A stretch of 6,532 nt of DNA. It comes from an uncultured Sphingomonadales bacterium (GTDB lineage Bacteria; Pseudomonadota; Alphaproteobacteria; Sphingomonadales; Sphingomonadaceae). Positions 1 to 6,481 of the stretch are shown here, piece by piece. A program made the position numbers and the translations under genes. A model generated the notes under the pieces. The model made no database searches. It had not been told where the DNA came from and saw only the letters and a program-made list of their open reading frames with translations. The first letter of the stretch is position 1. Each line of letters begins with the position of its first letter. Where the stretch lies: positions 1 to 6,532 of the forward strand of contig CALDKP010000053.1 of the NCBI GenBank assembly GCA_937898535.1, read 5' to 3'.

Positions 1-26
1 AGTTCAGACGTGTGCTCTTCCGATCT
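1..26. other. Illumina adapter remnant at left contig end
   Basis: These 26 bases match the 3' part of the Illumina TruSeq Read 2/P7-side adapter, ending in GCTCTTCCGATCT. They are exactly the reverse complement of 6482-6507 at the other end. This is library sequence, not genome. Genomic sequence starts at 27, so the gene running off this end is cut by the assembly. Any open reading frame that uses the GTG inside the adapter near base 12 is artificial. Confidence 0.98.
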
Positions 27-682
27 ACCACCGGACGGACCGCGGCGTTCGCAACGGTTGTCAGCGTCCGCTCATATTCCTGCATTTCCGGAAGAACTTC
101 ATGGCTGAGCGACACCGGAACATTCGGCATCATTTCACGAGCGAGATCACCCACCTGCTTTTCATGCGCGCCATTGGTGTACGCGTTCATAAAGCTCACG
201 GTGATTGCTTCGACGCCCTGCTCTTTCAGATAACCGAGAGCCGTTTTTGCCGAGGCTATATCCAAGGGGCGAACTTCTTCACCTTGCGCGTTCATGCGGC
301 CGCCGACGGTGACCGTATCTTCCAAAGCTGCCAATGGCGTTGGCTTGGGCCAGATAATCCATGCAGCAAGACCGCCGGGCACATAAGACCGGGCGATCTG
401 CATGATATCGCGATATCCTTCCGTGACGATCAGGCCGACGCGTGCACCTTTGCCTTCAAGCACGGCATTGGTCGCCACCGTGGTTCCGTGGAGAAAATAT
501 TCGATGCCTGCCGCATCTACGCCAGCGTTCGCGCAAATCGCGTTGACGCCGTTCAAAATGCCCTCGCTGCTGTCATGCGGCGTCGAAGGCGTTTTGTGCC
601 TCCAAAACGCGCCAGTGTCTGCATTGAACAGCAACAGGTCGGTAAAAGTCCCGCCGACATCCACGCCCAAACGATACCCCAT
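27..682 (-). CDS. HyuA-type hydantoinase/oxoprolinase family subunit, N-terminal part
   Basis: Partial gene: 218 codons from ATG at 682 and then the contig edge; family members are usually about 650-700 residues. Seen: an N-terminal GVDVGGTFTD (residues 6-15, the phosphate-binding loop of Hydant_A_N), HGTTVATNAVLEGKGARVGL (65-84, the most diagnostic block of the family), WPKPTPL (111-117), RPLD (138-141) and EYERTLTTVANAAVRPV (202-218). Family knowledge: HyuA proteins are cytoplasmic ATP-using subunits of N-methylhydantoinase, 5-oxoprolinase, and acetone or acetophenone carboxylases, normally paired with a HyuB subunit, which would lie beyond this edge. The start is supported by GAGGAG six bases upstream and by close coupling to the lyase gene (10 bases from its stop). 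Which substrate it activates cannot be decided from this fragment; a hydantoinase and a ketone carboxylase are both possible. Confidence 0.9.
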
Positions 683-688
683 TAAACT

Positions 689-694
689 CTCCTC
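689..694 (-). promoter_or_regulatory. Shine-Dalgarno site of the hyuA-like gene
   Basis: The minus strand reads GAGGAG, then GTTTA and a further base before ATG at 682. The site overlaps the TGA stop of the upstream lyase gene (695-693), so ribosomes ending the lyase sit on the ribosome binding site of the next gene. This supports translational coupling and fixes the hyuA-like start. Confidence 0.8.
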
Positions 695-1604
695 ACGCTG
701 CTTTTGGAAATGATGGCGATTGCGCCACCATGCCGGGCAATTTCCTGCCCATAATTTCTGAAAGCCAATTGCTGGCCTCAATCAGACTCTGTAAATTCAT
801 ACCTGTGCTGACGCCCGCACGCTCAAGCATGTAGACGACGTCTTCGCTGGGCACGTTTCCGGCAGCGCCCGGCGCGAATGGACATCCGCCAAGTCCACCC
901 AGCGCGGCGTCAACGGCGCGCGCGCCGGCGCCAACGGCTGCCCAAACGTTCGCAAGACCCGTGTTCCGCGTGTTGTGAAAATGCACCCGAACAGGAAGCG
1001 GATTAACCGCCTTGCGAATGTGCTCCACGAGCCGCGCAACATGCGCGGGGTTTCCAACGCCGATAGTATCCGCCAACGCGATTTCCACGGGGCCAGCCTC
1101 TGCGATCGCGACGGCCATTTCAATGACCCGCTTGTCGGCCACTTCACCTTCGAATGGACAACCAAAGGACGCCGCAATCGTGCATTGTGCCGAACGTCCT
1201 TCTGCATGTGCAAGCGCGATAATAGCTTTCGCTGCTTCGACCGATTCGTTGCTGCTTTGGCCTTGATTGGCCATCGCAAATGTATCGGTTGCAACCGCCA
1301 CCGCGCCCAGTTGATCGATTTTTCCTGTAGCAATGGCGCGCTCTGCGCCACGCAGGTTCATGACTAACCCTATAAACGTGACGTCGTCGCGATCAGGAAG
1401 CCCCGCGCACACATCTTCCGCGTCCGCCATTTGCGGAACGCGCTTTGGGTTCACAAAACTTGTTACCTCAATACGACGCGCGCCGGCATCGATGGCCCTG
1501 TTTATCAGCGCCAGCTTATTCTGAGTCGAAACCAGTACAGCCTCATTTTGCAGGCCATCGCGGGGTCCGACTTCGACGAACTCAATATGTTCAGAAATGC
1601 TCAT
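693..1604 (-). CDS. HMG-CoA lyase family protein (DRE-TIM metallolyase)
   Basis: 303 residues from ATG at 1604 (a GTG one codon earlier is possible), the usual length of bacterial HMG-CoA lyases. The reference enzyme cleaves 3-hydroxy-3-methylglutaryl-CoA to acetoacetate and acetyl-CoA in leucine and isovalerate breakdown, in the cytoplasm with a divalent metal. Seen: GPRDGLQNE (13-21, catalytic Arg15 and metal ligand Asp16), IEVTSFVNPKRVPQMAD (45-61), DTIGVG (179-184), the metal-binding HFH (His208 and His210), and the signature loop GLGGCPFAPGAAGN with Cys241 and Asn250. The spacings from His210 to Cys241 (31) and Cys241 to Asn250 (9) equal those in human HMGCL as I recall it, so all key residues are present. 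After HFH it reads NTRNTG rather than the classical DTYGQ, so a related 3-hydroxy-3-methylacyl-CoA may be the real substrate. It lies 41 bases after gntR and 10 bases before the hyuA-like start. No clear ribosome binding site precedes it. Confidence 0.92.
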   Translation of the reverse strand: MSISEHIEFVEVGPRDGLQNEAVLVSTQNKLALINRAIDAGARRIEVTSFVNPKRVPQMADAEDVCAGLPDRDDVTFIGLVMNLRGAERAIATGKIDQLGAVAVATDTFAMANQGQSSNESVEAAKAIIALAHAEGRSAQCTIAASFGCPFEGEVADKRVIEMAVAIAEAGPVEIALADTIGVGNPAHVARLVEHIRKAVNPLPVRVHFHNTRNTGLANVWAAVGAGARAVDAALGGLGGCPFAPGAAGNVPSEDVVYMLERAGVSTGMNLQSLIEASNWLSEIMGRKLPGMVAQSPSFPKAA

Positions 1605-1623
1605 CACAGCTTAAATGGCATAA

Positions 1624-1633
1624 TTGTATACAA
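1624..1633. promoter_or_regulatory. Candidate GntR operator, lyase-hyuA promoter region
   Basis: The perfect palindrome TTGTATACAA lies in the gap between the gntR stop (1646) and the lyase start (1604). An identical site lies at 2351-2360. Operators of FCD-type GntR regulators are commonly short AT-rich palindromes of this size. On the minus strand it overlaps a TACAAT -10-like hexamer (1628-1623), which would start transcription about 10-13 bases before the lyase ATG. I see no good -35 box. Binding by the neighbouring GntR protein is inference. Confidence 0.65.
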
Positions 1634-1645
1634 AATCAAATAGGA

Positions 1646-2320
1646 TTATGCGGCCAAATTCGACTTTCGAATTTCCGTATCGGTCGAATGCGCTTCCGCA
1701 TAGGCATGGAAGGCGCGCCGGATATGGCCAGTCATTACAGCAGCAGCCCATTCACCATCACGCTTGTCAAATGCGATTAGCAATTCGTCGTGATCATGGT
1801 GCGAACGGCGCAGATTTTCCAAGTCATAATGTCGTGCCGTGCGCAGGACCACAGGTTGCTCGGTAACCTGCCCAAGCATGTTGGCAAGCCGCTCGGATGC
1901 GGCAGCCTCAAGAATAATCGCATGGAACTGCCGATTGTGATCCAAAAATTTCGGCACATCGGGGCTCGGAATGTCGATGGCCTGCTTAAGCTGGGCATTG
2001 TGAAAACGAAGCCGCCCCAATTGCTCACGGGTAATCCGGCTCGCTGCGCGCTTTGCAGCATGCGCCTCCAGCATGGCGCGCAATTGGAAAGCATCTTCGA
2101 GGTCATCCAGCGACCAGTCCGCCACAAAACTCCGCTGCGAATCGTTTCGCCGAATGAACATTTCCGCCTCAAGCCGGCGGAGTGAATCGCGCACAGGCGT
2201 GCGTGACACCCCGCACAATTCCGCAAGCGCTTCTTCACGAATTTGCGAACCGGGCTGCAATTCACCAGACAAAATCATGCTGCGGATATTATTATATGCT
2301 CGTTCCGATGCCCGGGACAT
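1646..2320 (-). CDS. GntR-family transcriptional regulator, FadR/FCD subfamily
   Basis: 224 residues from ATG at 2320, a normal length for the subfamily. Residues 5-66 form the winged helix-turn-helix, with the recognition region LAELCGVSRTPVRDSLRRLE (32-51). Residues about 75-205 form the all-helical FCD ligand-binding domain: LEDAFQLRAMLEAHAAKRAA (74-93), NRQFHAIILEAA (129-140), HDELLIAFDKRDGEWAAAVM (177-196) and GHIRRA (198-203). The metal/ligand pocket positions appear to be Asn129, His133, His177 and His199; many relatives have Asp at the first. The reading frame is open farther upstream (TTG at 2374, ATG at 2350), but those starts would put the operator inside or against the coding region and lack a ribosome site, whereas 2320 has AAGAGGAG ten bases upstream. 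It probably represses itself, the divergent receptor and the lyase operon, with release by a carboxylate or acyl ligand (inference). Confidence 0.93.
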   Translation of the reverse strand: MSRASERAYNNIRSMILSGELQPGSQIREEALAELCGVSRTPVRDSLRRLEAEMFIRRNDSQRSFVADWSLDDLEDAFQLRAMLEAHAAKRAASRITREQLGRLRFHNAQLKQAIDIPSPDVPKFLDHNRQFHAIILEAAASERLANMLGQVTEQPVVLRTARHYDLENLRRSHHDHDELLIAFDKRDGEWAAAVMTGHIRRAFHAYAEAHSTDTEIRKSNLAA

Positions 2321-2330
2321 TACTGCAACG

Positions 2331-2338
2331 CTCCTCTT
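2331..2338 (-). promoter_or_regulatory. Shine-Dalgarno site that selects the gntR start
   Basis: The minus strand reads AAGAGGAG, ten bases before the ATG at 2320. The spacing is slightly long, but this is the only purine-rich site in the area. Neither upstream in-frame alternative (2350 or 2374) has one. Confidence 0.65.
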
Positions 2339-2364
2339 GACGAATGCCATTTGTATACAATAAG
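2337..2364 (+). promoter_or_regulatory. Putative promoter of the TonB-dependent receptor
   Basis: TTGACG (2337-2342) matches the -35 consensus at five of six positions. Sixteen bases later is AATAAG (2359-2364), a 4/6 match to the -10. The palindrome at 2351-2360 fills the spacer and touches the -10, which is the classic place for a repressor to block RNA polymerase. This would give a leader of about 35 bases. Assignment is by pattern only. Confidence 0.45.
2351..2360. promoter_or_regulatory. Candidate GntR operator, gntR/receptor divergent promoters
   Basis: Second exact copy of TTGTATACAA, in the 87-base gap between the divergent gntR (ATG 2320) and receptor (ATG 2408). It lies between the -35 and -10 of the predicted plus-strand promoter and overlaps the predicted minus-strand -10, so one bound dimer could shut both promoters. 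A defined 10-mer is expected by chance far less than once in this window, and both copies fall in promoter positions. Confidence 0.7.
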
Positions 2365-2379
2365 CTGCATTCAAAGCAA
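2352..2379 (-). promoter_or_regulatory. Possible gntR promoter
   Basis: On the minus strand TTGCTT (2379-2374) is followed after 16 bases by TATACA (2357-2352), a 4/6 match to the -10 that lies inside the operator palindrome. The -35 match is weak (3/6). The position is right for a gntR leader of about 25 bases, which would fit autorepression. Confidence 0.3.
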
Positions 2380-2392
2380 CAATTGGTACAAC

Positions 2393-2398
2393 AGGGGA
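2393..2398 (+). promoter_or_regulatory. Shine-Dalgarno site of the TonB-dependent receptor
   Basis: AGGGGA lies nine bases before ATG at 2408. Together with the signal peptide that begins exactly at this ATG, it fixes the start and rules out the 55-codon upstream extension of the open frame to 2243. Confidence 0.65.
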
Positions 2399-2407
2399 TT
2401 AGGTTAC

Positions 2408-4921
2408 ATGCGTATTGGAAAAAGTGCTCTCCTCTCATCGATTGCAGTCAGTGTCTTGGTGCCCGCATCGGCATTCGCACAAACTGCCGAAGAGGGCGTT
2501 GAAGCTGAAGAAATCATTGTAACCGCGCGTCGCCAGAATGAACGGCTCGTGGACGTCCCGGCATCTGTATCCGTTATTGATGCCGAATCGCTTGCGAAAA
2601 CCGGTGCAGACAATGCGCAAGGCTTTGCCCAGCTTACACCCGGCGTAACAATCGTAACGGGAACAGCCGAAGCCGGTGATACACAAATCAACATCCGCGG
2701 CATTAACGGCGCGCGTGACGCTGAAAGCTCGGTCGCTCTTGTCGTTGACGGCATTTTGAAGACCAACACCGCGCAGCTCAACCAAACGCAAGGCACGCTG
2801 CGCCAGATCGAAATATTGAAGGGACCACAAGGTGCCATCTACGGTCGCAACGCGGCTGCCGGCGCGATTGTCGTGTCGACCGTGAAGCCAGGCGATGTCC
2901 TCGAGGGCGCAGTGAAGCTTAGCTACGCTAACGAAAAAACGATGGAAGGTTCGGCCTACATCTCATCGCCATTGGGCGACAATGCAGGCTTCGTTCTGTC
3001 GGGCAACTACCGCAGCACGGACGGTTTTTACCGCAACCTGTATCTCGATGAAAAAGTGGTCGATGATCAAGAGGTCTACTCCATCGACGGCCGCTTTATG
3101 GCGCAACTGGGCGATGCGACGGAACTTGACGTAAAGGCGCGCTATTCGAAGTTCTCCGGCGCGTCGATTAACTTCAACTCGGTATTCCATATCGAAGCAT
3201 TTGGCGGCGCATTTTTCGAAGACGTCGATGCACACGAACTACGTTACTACAGCAACATCCGCCCAACGAACGACCAGCGGTCGATCGACCTTTCGGCAAA
3301 GGTCGATCATGACTTTGGTTCAACGCGTTTAACCGCTTGGGCATTGTATTCAGATGTCGACCAAAGCCTGACGGCGGACGGCACATCGGCTGATTTCGCG
3401 CGTTATATTGCACCTGCACTGGGCGCTCCATCAAACGCAACAAACCTTGCAGTGCAAAACCAATGTTTTGCAACGACTGCCTCTTTGACTGGCTTTCCGG
3501 TCAACGCACCGGGCTTTGTCGGACAAGTTCCAGTGCCATTTATTTTTGCACCAGCGACGGGTTCGACCTTCGGAGCTTACAGCCCAACGACCTGCGACGG
3601 TACACAGCTGCAAATTCGCAACCAAAAGGACATCAGCGGCGAAATTCGTTTGGCATCGAACACGGATAGCGCGCTGAATTGGCAATTGGGTGTCTATGGA
3701 CTGCACATCGACCGCACCGTGGGCGTCAGCCTTGGCGCGGACTTGGGCCAAGGCGTCAGTCGCTCGCTGTACAACGCACCGGGCAGCAGCAACCCGACTT
3801 CGCAGTTGTTCAACGACACGTTCAAGACCGATGTTTATGCTGCATTTGGTTCGCTAGACTATAAAATGTCCGATCAATTCAAAGCGGGCGTTGCATTGCG
3901 TTATGACGTTGAAGATCGCACAACGTCCAACCTCGTGCCAAATGTGTTCGACCCTATTACCGGTGCGAAGATCAATCCCGGCCTTCCCGCAACAGGCGGA
4001 ATCGCCGATAAATCAGCCAGCTTTAAGCAAGTGCAGCCAAAGGTCACACTTAGCTACACGCCGAATAGCTCGACAAACATCTACGCCAACTGGGGCATCG
4101 GATTTAAATCCGGCGGCTTCAACAACACCGGTTCGTCTGCTCTGGTGAACGCAAACTTCAACATTCCGGCAATCGGTGCAGGCGTGACGATCAATGACCT
4201 GTTCCGCAAAGAACGGTCGAGCTCATTTGAAGCGGGCATCAAGGGATCGTTGTTCGACAACCGCGTCACGTTTGATATTGCTGGTTATTACACCCGCATC
4301 ACAGACATGCAGTTCTTCGAATTCTTCGTCGGCTCCTTTGGTCTACTCCGCGTTGTTTCCAACATCGATCAGGTCGATGTTAAGGGCGTCGAGCTGAACA
4401 CCACTGCAAAAATTGTGGATGGTTGGAAGGTCTTCGGTTCGGTCAACCTGACGGACAGCGAAATTAAGGAAAATGCTTCGCGGCCTTACACCGTGGGCAA
4501 CAAATCGCCTTACACCGCAGACTACACAATCAACCTTGGTAGCCAGATTGATACACCGCTGAATGACAGCATGGATCTGGTTATGCGTGCCGATTACCGC
4601 ATTACCGGTGCGACGTGGTTCCACACCGTTCAGGATCAAACACGGTCGACGATTTTCAGCCAGCTGCTGCCAATTTCGGCACTCGCACTGCCCGGGTTCG
4701 TTGGAAACGCCAATTACAGCGTAGCCAAGCGTGATCCGTTCGGTGTCTTGAACCTGCGCTTTGGTCTCGAAGGTGACAACTGGAACGTCACTGCATTCGC
4801 TGACAATTTGCTCGACCGCAAATATATCAACGAAGCCATTCCAGCGATCGAATTTGGTGGCTCATTCATCTCGCCAGGTGCGCGTCGCATGATGGGCGTC
4901 GAAGTCGGTTACAAGTTCTAA
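2408..4921 (+). CDS. TonB-dependent outer-membrane receptor
   Basis: 837 residues and complete. Residues 1-24 are a Sec signal peptide with a probable cut after SAFA (MRIGK start, hydrophobic core, SAFA-Q). A TonB box, EEIIVTA (34-40), follows directly. The plug domain (about 45-160) contains VPASVSVID, INIRGINGARD, VALVVDGIL, IEILKGPQGAIYGRNAAAGA and IVVST. The rest is a beta-barrel of alternating amphipathic strands with LTDSEI and FADNLLDRKYINE near the end, and a final strand GVEVGYKF ending in the C-terminal Phe needed for outer-membrane insertion. The mature protein has only two cysteines, Cys353 and Cys396, bracketing a Pro/Gly-rich loop. Such proteins take up ligands with energy from TonB-ExbBD; the substrate may be a siderophore, vitamin, sugar or hydrophobic carbon source. 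Expansion of this type is typical of sphingomonads. Its divergence from gntR and the shared operator suggest it imports the substrate or precursor for the adjacent catabolic genes rather than iron (inference). Confidence 0.95.
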   Translation: MRIGKSALLSSIAVSVLVPASAFAQTAEEGVEAEEIIVTARRQNERLVDVPASVSVIDAESLAKTGADNAQGFAQLTPGVTIVTGTAEAGDTQINIRGINGARDAESSVALVVDGILKTNTAQLNQTQGTLRQIEILKGPQGAIYGRNAAAGAIVVSTVKPGDVLEGAVKLSYANEKTMEGSAYISSPLGDNAGFVLSGNYRSTDGFYRNLYLDEKVVDDQEVYSIDGRFMAQLGDATELDVKARYSKFSGASINFNSVFHIEAFGGAFFEDVDAHELRYYSNIRPTNDQRSIDLSAKVDHDFGSTRLTAWALYSDVDQSLTADGTSADFARYIAPALGAPSNATNLAVQNQCFATTASLTGFPVNAPGFVGQVPVPFIFAPATGSTFGAYSPTTCDGTQLQIRNQKDISGEIRLASNTDSALNWQLGVYGLHIDRTVGVSLGADLGQGVSRSLYNAPGSSNPTSQLFNDTFKTDVYAAFGSLDYKMSDQFKAGVALRYDVEDRTTSNLVPNVFDPITGAKINPGLPATGGIADKSASFKQVQPKVTLSYTPNSSTNIYANWGIGFKSGGFNNTGSSALVNANFNIPAIGAGVTINDLFRKERSSSFEAGIKGSLFDNRVTFDIAGYYTRITDMQFFEFFVGSFGLLRVVSNIDQVDVKGVELNTTAKIVDGWKVFGSVNLTDSEIKENASRPYTVGNKSPYTADYTINLGSQIDTPLNDSMDLVMRADYRITGATWFHTVQDQTRSTIFSQLLPISALALPGFVGNANYSVAKRDPFGVLNLRFGLEGDNWNVTAFADNLLDRKYINEAIPAIEFGGSFISPGARRMMGVEVGYKF

Positions 4922-4924
4922 TCT

Positions 4925-5019
4925 AACAGGAATACGCGTTCTTTCGGGGGTCCCATAAGCGAAGCCTAACGGCTGACCGGGCGGGCTTCTGAAAGAACGC
5001 GCTGTTACCAATTATTTTT
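4925..5019 (+). terminator. Structured 3' element with terminator after the receptor gene
   Basis: It begins four bases after the receptor stop. A perfect 11-bp stem joins CGCGTTCTTTC (4935-4945) to GAAAGAACGCG (4991-5001). It is extended by AACAG (4925-4929) pairing with CTGTT (5002-5006) across a 5-base bulge. The 45-base interior can form AGCC-TAAC-GGCT (4963-4974) stacked on GGTC/GACC (4949-4952 with 4975-4978), or alternatively GAAGCC/GGCTTC (4961-4966 with 4984-4989). ATTATTTTT follows at 5011-5019, consistent with termination on the plus strand. The interior is more complex than a simple terminator needs. Confidence 0.7.
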
Positions 5020-5213
5020 GGCCCGCGTTCGGCTTTGTCTGCAATGACATGAACGCCTAATTCAAACTAATCCCACACATCCTGACCCCATGACGGTGCG
5101 TGCTGCGCGTTTCTATAATTGACGCCCAGTCTCCAGAAGATCAGCTGCGCTTGGTTTGCAACCAGGGACGATGTCTTTGCATTTCGCTCCTTCAGGACAA
5201 ATATAGCGGGCCT
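5020..5213. other. Convergent intergenic spacer, no gene seen
   Basis: Together with the flanking terminators this is the 332-base stretch between the receptor stop (4921) and the kinase stop (5254). I see no credible coding frame, tRNA or repeat. The plus-strand open frame starting at 5119 runs on as the antisense of the kinase and has no family-like features. An isolated promoter-like pair, ATGACG and TATAAT (5090-5119), is present but leads to no recognisable gene. Confidence 0.6.
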
Positions 5214-5239
5214 AAAAAGGGCGAATTATTTTAGCGCCC
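5214..5239 (-). terminator. Intrinsic terminator of the histidine kinase gene
   Basis: Read on the minus strand, GGGCG (5239-5235), an 11-base AT-rich loop, CGCCC (5223-5219) and then TTTTT (5218-5214). The hairpin starts 14 bases after the kinase stop. The stem is short (5 bp) but all G-C and is followed at once by the T-run. There is no T-run on the plus-strand side, so it serves the kinase only. Confidence 0.7.
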
Positions 5240-5253
5240 AACCTCAAACGGGC

Positions 5254-6481
5254 TCAAGCTGCCTCGGTTGCTGTGGCACCGGCAAGTGGCAGTTCGATAA
5301 TGAACCGTGCGCCTTTGCGGCTCGATTTAGCGCGCAACATCCCGCCCATGTCGCGAATGATGCCATAGCTAATCGACAGTCCAAGCCCTGTGCCTTCCTT
5401 GGGCGGTTTCGTCGTGAAAAAGGGCTCGAATATCTTGGGCAAGACATCTGTGGCGATACCAGGGCCGTTATCAGCCACCGTTATAAACGCCGACCGTTCA
5501 TTGCGATCAATGGTGATTTTTATTTCACCCTCTGCGCTGTCGCCAGCCTCATGCCGGCTGCGAATGGCATCATTAGCATTGATGAACAGGTTCAACAGAA
5601 CCTGCTCCAGCATCACTGGCAACGCCCGGACGTAGATGTCAGATGCTTTCACTTCAGTGACCACTTGCGTCCCATCAAGTTCCATCTGTGGTTCGGCCAT
5701 CAGGATGACGGCTTCAACCGTGTTTTGGATATTGATCGCGGACGGTGCTTCCTTCGACGTCCGGCCGAATATCCGCATTTGCAGCAATATGGCGGACGCG
5801 CGCTCGACCTGCGCCAAAACATTTTCAAGTTTCGGAGCGAACTTTTCTGCCTCTAACCGCCCACGAACCGTGTTTTCGCGCAAGTTCGACACCGCCATTT
5901 TGATGTAGTTCAACGGCTGGTTTAATTCATGGGCCGTGCCCGAAATCATCCGCCCAAGGCTTGCCATCTTGTCCGAGTGCAAAAGCTGGTCCGCTGAGGC
6001 CTTCCGTTCGGAAATGTCCATGATCAGGCCAACGGCTTCTTGCTCTGCTCCCTGAGCCGTGGGCTCAACGGATAGCGTGTCATATACCCAGACATATTGG
6101 CCATTTTTATGGCGGATGCGATATTCGGCCGCGTAAACTTTTCCCGGCTCCAAATGCCTAAATTGCGCCATGCAGTGTTCGTAGTCGTCCGGATGAAGGG
6201 AGCGGCTCCACCAGTTTGCCGTCAAACCTTCCGCAGTCGAATAGCCCAGCATTTTTTCAAGTGACGGGCTGATATAGGTTATGTCCGTCCCTTCCCCATT
6301 CGCGACGTCGACAGCATAGACAATAACCGGGGCGTGCTGCGCGATGCTGTTCAATCGGCGTTGATAGCTTGCCAACGCCCCGCGCTCGCGCCCAAACGAT
6401 GCAGCAGCAATCGCGATAGTTCCGGAAATCTCGCTAACTTCCTCAATGAATATCTGGTCGGACGCAGGTTGCCCTCCCCCA
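5254..6481 (-). CDS. PAS-domain sensor histidine kinase, N-terminus missing
   Basis: Partial: about 408 genomic codons ending at TGA 5256-5254; the 5' end is lost at the contig edge. Numbering from the first genomic codon, residues about 10-40 form a helical stretch resembling the end of a GAF domain (inference). About 45-160 is a PAS/PAC domain of the PAS_3 type, with YISPSLEKMLGYS and YRIRHKNGQYVWVYD. The HisKA domain carries the phospho-acceptor His184 in GTAHELNQPLNYIKMAVSNL. The ATPase domain has all boxes: N (NLFINANDAI), G1 (DNGPGI), F (FEPFFTTK) and G2 (GTGLGLSIS). The H-box resembles DctB/NtrB-like (HPK4) kinases. No transmembrane segment is visible in the part present. The kinase should autophosphorylate and pass phosphate to a response regulator, but none is in the window. 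It converges with the receptor gene and has its own terminator, so a link to the catabolic cluster is not shown. Confidence 0.93.

Noticed and set aside
101..685. 194-codon plus-strand open frame
   Set aside because: It lies wholly opposite the HyuA-like gene, whose translation carries clear family motifs; the antisense product has no recognisable pattern.
797..1351. 184-codon minus-strand open frame inside the lyase gene
   Set aside because: It is a different frame on the same strand as a gene with intact catalytic motifs; the product is Arg/Trp-rich and family-free.
2243..2407. 55-codon N-terminal extension of the TonB receptor
   Set aside because: It overlaps gntR and the operator and would bury the signal peptide; ATG 2408 has its own ribosome site and starts the signal peptide.
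4925..5019. Riboswitch of a known class
   Set aside because: I could not match the interior to any consensus I remember, and it lies after a stop codon rather than before a gene. It is kept as a terminator with unexplained structure.
5119..5856. 245-codon plus-strand open frame
   Set aside because: Most of it is antisense to the conserved ATPase and HisKA parts of the kinase. It has no plausible domain or ribosome site and is Cys/His/Arg-rich, as shadow frames often are.
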